The notes under the pieces: model-generated
Told to the model about the DNA's origin: nothing
Databases searched by the model: none
Seen by the model: only the letters and a program-made list of their open reading frames with translations
Program-made: the position numbers and the translations under genes
NCBI GenBank assembly: GCA_903929655.1
Contig: CAIYVS010000221.1
Location: 1-10,393 of the forward strand
Reading direction: 5' to 3'
From: an uncultured Bacteroidota bacterium
GTDB lineage: Bacteria; Bacteroidota; Bacteroidia; Chitinophagales; Chitinophagaceae
DNA: 10,393 bases
In this document: in pieces, positions 5,645 through 10,393 of the stretch
Layout of the letters: each line of letters starts with the position of its first letter
How positions within the stretch are numbered: the stretch's first letter is position 1

Positions 5645-7102
5645 TTATTTTATTAGCTTATTTGTGTCTGATTCGGTATGGGTTTCATTACTTTTTTTAT
5701 ACTTTTTATTGATGGGTACGAAAGCACCAACATAAAAATTAACACCATATGCCGAATTACTAAAGAATGCCGATACGTCGTCTGTCCCCAAAATAAATCC
5801 TCCAAACCTCATACCAAAACCCGCTTTAAAACCACTAGTAAGAGAGCTGTAAGTAATTGGTACGCCAACGCTCATAAATTTAGTATCGAAGCGGGGAGTA
5901 AGGGTAAATTGATTATAGTAAGAATTACCAAAATTCTGTCGATTAGCAAGATTAGCAATATAGGTGCCATTTACATAAAAATGCTGCCAGATATAGTAAT
6001 CTACGCCAATGATCAGCGCAGTTGGAAGATATACCTTGGTAGAGCCCCTTGCCGTGTCCAGGTGAAAACCACGGCTTCCTGCGTAGTCGCTGAAACTATT
6101 GAAGTTTGTAAAATTTTTGGCCAGGTCGCCCACACTTAAAGAACCGTTGCCGGTAATGTTGGCGCTCATTGTGTTATTGTAATTAATGCTGCCTATGTCT
6201 GTTACAGAAACAGAAGCCCGGATTTTATATTTGTTGCTGCTATGATCTACATGCTTGCTTACAGGGTCTACATAGTCATCATAATCAGGACGGTACTCAT
6301 AAACCAGGCCAATGTCTGCCCCAAAACCATTTCCGCCTTTTTTACCAAAAAACTGGCTGAAGGCATCTGAAACACCACCCCCTAGTTCACTTAAACTGTC
6401 AATAATGCTGCTGGAATATTCCAGGTCTGTATTGTTGGCCCTCAGAGAATCGGCAGCTGAGTAAAAGTGTGCATCAAGGTTTTTGCCTTTTAAGCTTACA
6501 TAACCGATGCCGCCAAGCAATTTAAGGTTGAGTCCTACCTTAAGCATATGCTCCTCCTTCTCGTATAAAACACGGCCATAGCACAAGTTAATTTCACTCC
6601 AGGCATGAAGTGTCCAGTTGAAATTAGCAGAAGTAAAATCAAAATCATTCCCGCTATTATAATTGGGGTCTGTAATAGTGCGGAACAAGCGTTGGTCAAA
6701 ATTATTGAATTGATTGATCCCTCTTACTCGTAAAGTTAGCGCAATACTGTTTTTATGGTCAATCGATACCATTATGCCTGGCAGGTTCAGAGCCGCATAG
6801 GGCAGCATTAGACTAAACTGCTGTTTATTGCCGTAATTAAAAGTTTCATTTAACTTTGAATTACCCCCGATGCTCGAAAATGCACCGCTTAAATTGATAC
6901 CTGCTAGGTTATTATCAACACCAAAGTTGATCGACATGAGGTCTATTGCGAATTTGGTACGGCTATCCGCAATATTTGCCGGATTCAGGTACATTCCATA
7001 CGTACCGCTCCAGTTACTTGTTGCAATTCCAAGATAGCGCTGTGCATGAACGCTCAATGCAGAGACAACAAATAGAATGATTACTAGTATACGTTTTTTC
7101 AT
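5645..7102 (-). CDS. Outer-membrane beta-barrel protein, DUF5723-like
   Basis: This is a 485-aa protein with a signal peptide at residues 1-20 (MKKRILVIILFVVSALSVHA) and cleavage before Gln21. The mature N-terminus (RYLGIATSNWSGTYGMYLNPANIADSR) has the LNPA motif common in Bacteroidota barrels of this type. The rest is a long series of alternating aromatic/hydrophobic strands with Asn/Asp/Gly turns (FNWTLHAWSEINLCYGRVL; GADIGLVYEYRPDYDD; IGVDYYIWQHFYVNGTY), and near the C-terminus GFGMRFGGFILGTDDVSAFF matches the conserved DUF5723 block. A short Lys/Thr/Ser-rich tail (KKYKKSNETHTESDTN) follows the last strand, which is unusual because barrels often end in an aromatic residue. The family is named by domain only; its role in the outer membrane is unknown. 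It is flanked by gaps of 172 and more than 90 bases, so it is likely transcribed alone. Confidence 0.85.
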   Translation of the reverse strand: MKKRILVIILFVVSALSVHAQRYLGIATSNWSGTYGMYLNPANIADSRTKFAIDLMSINFGVDNNLAGINLSGAFSSIGGNSKLNETFNYGNKQQFSLMLPYAALNLPGIMVSIDHKNSIALTLRVRGINQFNNFDQRLFRTITDPNYNSGNDFDFTSANFNWTLHAWSEINLCYGRVLYEKEEHMLKVGLNLKLLGGIGYVSLKGKNLDAHFYSAADSLRANNTDLEYSSSIIDSLSELGGGVSDAFSQFFGKKGGNGFGADIGLVYEYRPDYDDYVDPVSKHVDHSSNKYKIRASVSVTDIGSINYNNTMSANITGNGSLSVGDLAKNFTNFNSFSDYAGSRGFHLDTARGSTKVYLPTALIIGVDYYIWQHFYVNGTYIANLANRQNFGNSYYNQFTLTPRFDTKFMSVGVPITYSSLTSGFKAGFGMRFGGFILGTDDVSAFFSNSAYGVNFYVGAFVPINKKYKKSNETHTESDTNKLIK

Positions 7103-7141
7103 AAGCAGTTTTTCTCTCTTGATTTTCGGTTTAAAAATACA

Positions 7142-7149
7142 AAAAGCTA
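7142..7149 (-). promoter_or_regulatory. Candidate -7 element of the outer-membrane protein gene
   Basis: On the minus strand this reads TAGCTTTT, seven of eight matches to TAnnTTTG. It lies about 40 bases upstream of the ATG at 7102, a normal leader length. No good TTG is present at the -33 distance; that position falls inside the inverted repeat at 7163-7181. Confidence 0.3.
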
Positions 7150-7162
7150 TGATTTATTTTTT

Positions 7163-7181
7163 GCTATAATTTATTTATAGC
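7163..7181. repeat. Inverted repeat upstream of the outer-membrane protein gene
   Basis: GCTATAA (7163-7169) and TTATAGC (7175-7181) are perfect inverted copies around TTTAT. The site overlaps the place where the -33 box of the downstream - strand gene would lie, so it could be an operator; in DNA this AT-rich, chance is also possible. Confidence 0.45.
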
Positions 7182-7274
7182 TTATGTCTTTTGTGTAAAA
7201 TATTATCTCAGGCAAAAATATTGCAATGATATTTACCGTGAAAGCGTCTTTTAACCCTTTATTTTTCAGTGAAA

Positions 7275-9805
7275 TTACCCCTTGGGATCCAATGCCTTCT
7301 TTATTCTTTCCGATACATCCTGCAGATGATATTTACTCATTTTATCAGGATTGGCAGCAATTGCAGCATTGATCTCTCCTTTCAGCGCCACCAGTTGTGC
7401 CCTTACCACCGATACAGCATCAATGTTTTTAGCATTGATATTTGAAGCCCCGCCAAAGGAAAATACAACGTTTCCTGGCGTTGGGGGAGGATTCAGGATA
7501 TTTATTAAGGCATCAACATACGCTTTCTGCAAATTGCGGCGGTAGCCATCAATCGGTTTATGTGTGCTCAATTCGCTCCATATGCCTTTTTTTACATCAT
7601 CCATCATTTGCTCCAGCTGGTAAGTATTCTTTGCACCATACCTGTTCTCGCAAGTGCTCAACCTGTTAAGTCGTGCTGAGGACAAGAGGCTATTCAGCGT
7701 ATTTGTTTGCACAATGCCTACCAGTTCTGCAGATACCGGGTTGCTTATCTTGTTCAGGATTTTTTCATCCAGCAACCACTTGGGTGTTTCAAACAATTGT
7801 TTATTCAGAAAGCTTACCGCTTCCTGCTGTATGGCTTTTGGTGTAGGCTCATATACATCTCCGCCCTGTTCCACGCTTTTGGGTGTTTCATATACACCAC
7901 CTACATTTTTTACAACATGCCCCATATAGCGGCTGAATTGTCCCACCAATGCGCCATACATTTCTTCCAGGTTATCATATTTATCAGCATCTTCTTTTGT
8001 CCATTCATTCAGGTGTATTATGATGCGTTTTAAATTACGTATCCCATATTCGCTTGCCTTCATATTGTTATCGCCAAGGTCTTCCGTTTGCGAGCGCGGA
8101 TCGAAAGGATTGGATTCTGTACCAAACCAAAGACGCGGATTTGCCGCAAGACTATCTATCACCCATTTGTTTACGATCTTCCGGTCTTCTTTAGGGTCCT
8201 TCGCAAAACTTGCTTTATATATCCCCATTGTATAGCCCACATATCATACTCGCCTATGCGCGGAAAAAGCCCTTTTTCGCCTATATGGTCTTCAGGTTGC
8301 GCCACATAATTAAAGCGTGCATAATCCATGATGGACGCAGTATGTCCATGTGCTTCAACCCAGGCCTTATCCCGCAGTTTTTCTACAGGCGTTCGGCTGC
8401 TGCTGCCCATATTATGACGAAGGCCAAGCGTATGTCCTACCTCATGAGACGAAACAAAACGTACCAGTTGCCCCATCAGTTCATCATCAAACTCCATCTT
8501 TCTTGCCTTGGGGTCCACGGCTGCGGCCTGTATCATATACCAGTCATGCACCAGTTTCATAACATTGTGGTACCAGCCTATATGGCTTTCAATGATTTCA
8601 CCGCTACGGGGATCATGCACATTAGGCCCGTATGCATTGGCAATATCAGAGGGTAAATAACGCAATACAGAATACCGGGCATCCTCAAGGCTCAGGGATG
8701 AATCTTTTTCATCCCATTCCTTTGCCATGATAGCATTTTTATACCCGGCTCTTTCAAACGCCTTTTGCCAGTCATTAACACCTTGTATAAGGTAAGGGCG
8801 CCATTTTTTGGGCGTCGCAGGATCTATATAATATACAATAGGCTTCTTAGGCTCTACCAGTTCACCGCGTTTCCATTTTGCTATATCTGCATCTTTGGGT
8901 TCCAGTCTCCATCTCACTATAAATGTTTCCTCATCTACTTTTTGCTGATCGTCAGTATAAACAGAGTACTCATCTGCAAAAAAACCAACGCGGGGATCAT
9001 AAAGGCGTTTTTGCATCGGTACTTTAGGAAGCAATACAAATGAATTGTTCATTTCAAATGTCACCGCACCAGTTGAATATGCAGCAGGTAATGTTACGGA
9101 AGGAAAAGGGACAGGCCCCGAATTAGGCATGAATGATGGAGTGGAAGTATACGTTCTTACAACCCTTACTTCCGTATTGATTGGGAACGAACTGATATGA
9201 TCTATATAAGTACGGTCATTAATTTGCGAAGAAAGATTGAATCTTTTCTTGGTAAATGCGCCCAGGCTCACTGGTGCATTATCACCTTTAAAGAAATCAG
9301 TAACATCTATCACAACCGAATTGGAGTCTTTGCCATAAGCCTTAATTTCAAAGGCCGCAGCAATCGGGTTGAGATTTGAACTGTTTACAGCTTTATAAAT
9401 ATCAGTAGTAGAATCTGCCACACTAATAACGGTAACCACCCTCAGAAATACATTCTTATTAGGCCCTTTCTCCCATTCTACAGTCTGGCGGTTTTCCATT
9501 TCACCCGCATATACACCGCCGCCGCCTGCTGTTTTGCTGAAGCGGCTGGTCATCATGATCTCTCTTTTAAATAAGGAGTCAGGTATCTCGAAATACCATT
9601 TATCATCCACCTTGTGCACTGTGAACAAGCCCTTTTTGCTGATAGCTTTACCCGTAATGACCTTGTCATAAGGTTTTGGTCCGCTTTTAGAAGCAGCATT
9701 ACCTGACACTTGAGGTCCGGCCGAATTTGCATTTTTGTGCTTTCTTTTTGCCTCAGATGAAATTGCAATGCAAAAAAGCATCGCTACCAAAACAAGTTTT
9801 CTCAT
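7275..9805 (-). pseudogene. Zinc-dependent metalloprotease (DUF5118/DUF5117/DUF4953 type), frameshifted
   Basis: One gene is split into two frames. The 5' piece is 9805 down to about 8220, the 3' piece from there to TAA at 7275. Residues 1 to about 19 are a signal peptide (MRKLVLVAMLFCIAISSEA), so the protein is exported. About residues 46-90 (KPYDKVITGKAISKKGLFTV, DDKWYFEIPDSLFKREIMM) fit DUF5118; about 105-290 fit DUF5117; the catalytic region holds HEVGHTLGLRH, an HExxHxxxxxH zinc site with His454, Glu455, His458 and His464. The 5' frame reads EYDMWAIQWGY, then goes off into IKQVLRRTLKK and stops at 8171. The 3' frame continues as KASFAKDPKEDRKIVNKWV. Removing two bases from TATATAT (8216-8222) joins them as WGYKASF and gives 842 residues, the usual family size; adding one base would also restore the frame. 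The 5' piece alone keeps the zinc ligands but loses the C-terminal DUF4953 part. A GTG at 8240 opens the 3' piece but has no signal peptide. Natural substrates are unknown. Confidence 0.85.
8216..8222 (-). other. Frameshift site in the metalloprotease
   Basis: The run TATATAT is the only simple repeat in the region where homology changes frame. Two TA units instead of three would fuse the two frames without loss of any conserved residue. It may be a slippage mutation or a sequence error. Confidence 0.6.
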
Positions 9806-9826
9806 ATTTGTTGTGTTGTATAAGTT

Positions 9827-9858
9827 TAAATGTAAATGTTTGTCGGATGGAATGACAA
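9827..9858 (-). promoter_or_regulatory. Candidate promoter of the metalloprotease gene
   Basis: On the minus strand TTG (9858-9856) and TACATTTA (9834-9827) are 21 bases apart; the second box matches TAnnTTTG at seven of eight positions. It lies about 22 bases upstream of the ATG at 9805, implying a short leader. Confidence 0.35.
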
Positions 9859-9987
9859 TTTACAAAACCTTGCTTATAAACAAAACATTGTTTGGCGCGT
9901 GGCAAGCTAGGAAGATAGGGGAGATTATAGCGCAGCGATGTACTACATTCGCACTTTTTAGCTTCAGTACACCACCTCGCAGGATTG

Positions 9988-10393
9988 CTAAAACATGCCG
10001 TAACTATTCTGCACAACCAGGTTCCACAAAATATGAGCCGTACTTGTACCGGTCAGAGTCTTAGTACGCGTATAAATATATCCAAAAAGCAAACCCAAAA
10101 CAAAAGCTATTAGTACCCTTTGTACACCATAAGGGTAATGTACTAAAGCAAAAAACAGGGAAGATATTATTATCGCTATCCACTTTTTTGAGTAATTCAG
10201 AAGAAGGTTGATCAGGTATTTTCTAAACACAACTTCTTCTGCATAAGCCAAGACAATAGTTTGTGGCACATAGTTGATCAGTTTGCTGTTAAAAGGTTTT
10301 AATCCGTATTCGATATGGCAATATAATACACATAAGAGAAACACGATCACTACAAGTACCAGGTTGGGCAATAACACGGCAGGCTTTGGAATA
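9988..10393 (-). CDS. CPBP-family intramembrane metalloprotease (5' end outside window)
   Basis: The frame is open to the window edge and ends at TAG 9988-9990. Counting from a GTG at 10377 there are 129 residues, but codons beyond it (IPKPAV) stay open and family members are commonly 200-300 aa, so the true start is probably outside. All three motifs of the CAAX-protease/bacteriocin-processing (CPBP, ABI) family are present: EEVVFR (Glu47-Glu48 and Arg52), FALVH (Phe76, His80) and HILWN (His115, Asn119). Hydrophobic segments at about 4-20, 66-80 and 88-102 fit a polytopic membrane protein. The family cleaves within or near the membrane; in bacteria its members serve in prenyl-type processing, bacteriocin immunity or peptide export, and sequence does not say which. 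It precedes the metalloprotease gene on the same strand by 182 bases, so co-transcription is uncertain. Confidence 0.85.
   Translation of the reverse strand, partial: IPKPAVLLPNLVLVVIVFLLCVLYCHIEYGLKPFNSKLINYVPQTIVLAYAEEVVFRKYLINLLLNYSKKWIAIIISSLFFALVHYPYGVQRVLIAFVLGLLFGYIYTRTKTLTGTSTAHILWNLVVQNSYGMF

Noticed and set aside
5678..6139. 153-residue + strand ORF inside the outer-membrane protein gene
   Set aside because: It is antisense to a complete signal-peptide barrel gene and has no recognisable domain.
8240..8240. The 3' metalloprotease piece as an independent gene starting at GTG
   Set aside because: It lacks a signal peptide and its first residues come from the overlapping 5' frame; homology continues directly from WGY of the upstream piece.

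Overview
The window looks like chromosomal DNA of a Bacteroidota bacterium, most likely Chitinophagaceae or a close relative. The evidence is the AT-rich, A-rich intergenic DNA with weak Shine-Dalgarno sites, MKK-type signal peptides cut before Gln (A20|Q21), a DUF5723-like outer-membrane protein, a DUF5117/DUF4953-type zinc metalloprotease, and several sites resembling the Bacteroidota TTG / TAnnTTTG promoter. This assignment is inference; there is no rRNA or marker gene.

Layout: everything from 1 to about 4977 is on the + strand and everything from 5031 to the end is on the - strand, the two arms meeting at a shared terminator region. Positions 1-2401 hold three tandem paralogs of a small secreted, Asn/Thr/Ser-rich, probably beta-sandwich protein that I cannot assign to a named family. 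The first is cut by the window edge. Each copy is followed by its own intrinsic terminator, so they are probably separate transcription units. Ahead of the second copy, about 220 bp of purine-rich DNA is a degenerate tandem array built on a GTTCTGATTAAGAGAAAAA-like unit; this is the most unusual non-coding structure here. Positions 2601-4118 are a monofunctional haem catalase with one in-frame TGA and two opposite frameshifts in A7 runs. It is followed by a 15-bp perfect terminator hairpin, an unrecognised 153-aa protein and a 76-aa secreted histidine-rich protein (18 His in 31 residues).

The - strand arm, in the direction of transcription, has the 3' part of a CPBP-type intramembrane protease (cut by the window end), a large periplasmic or secreted zinc metalloprotease broken by a frameshift at a TA repeat, a DUF5723-like outer-membrane protein, and a hotdog-fold acyl-CoA thioesterase. 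These genes do not form an obvious pathway; gaps and terminators suggest mostly single-gene units, many of them cell-envelope functions.

Three of the four disabling changes lie in short simple repeats (A7, A7, TATATAT). They could be real slippage mutations or assembly/read errors, and the raw reads would decide. I see no CRISPR array, tRNA, rRNA, transposase or integrase. Positions 555-755 contain nothing I can name.
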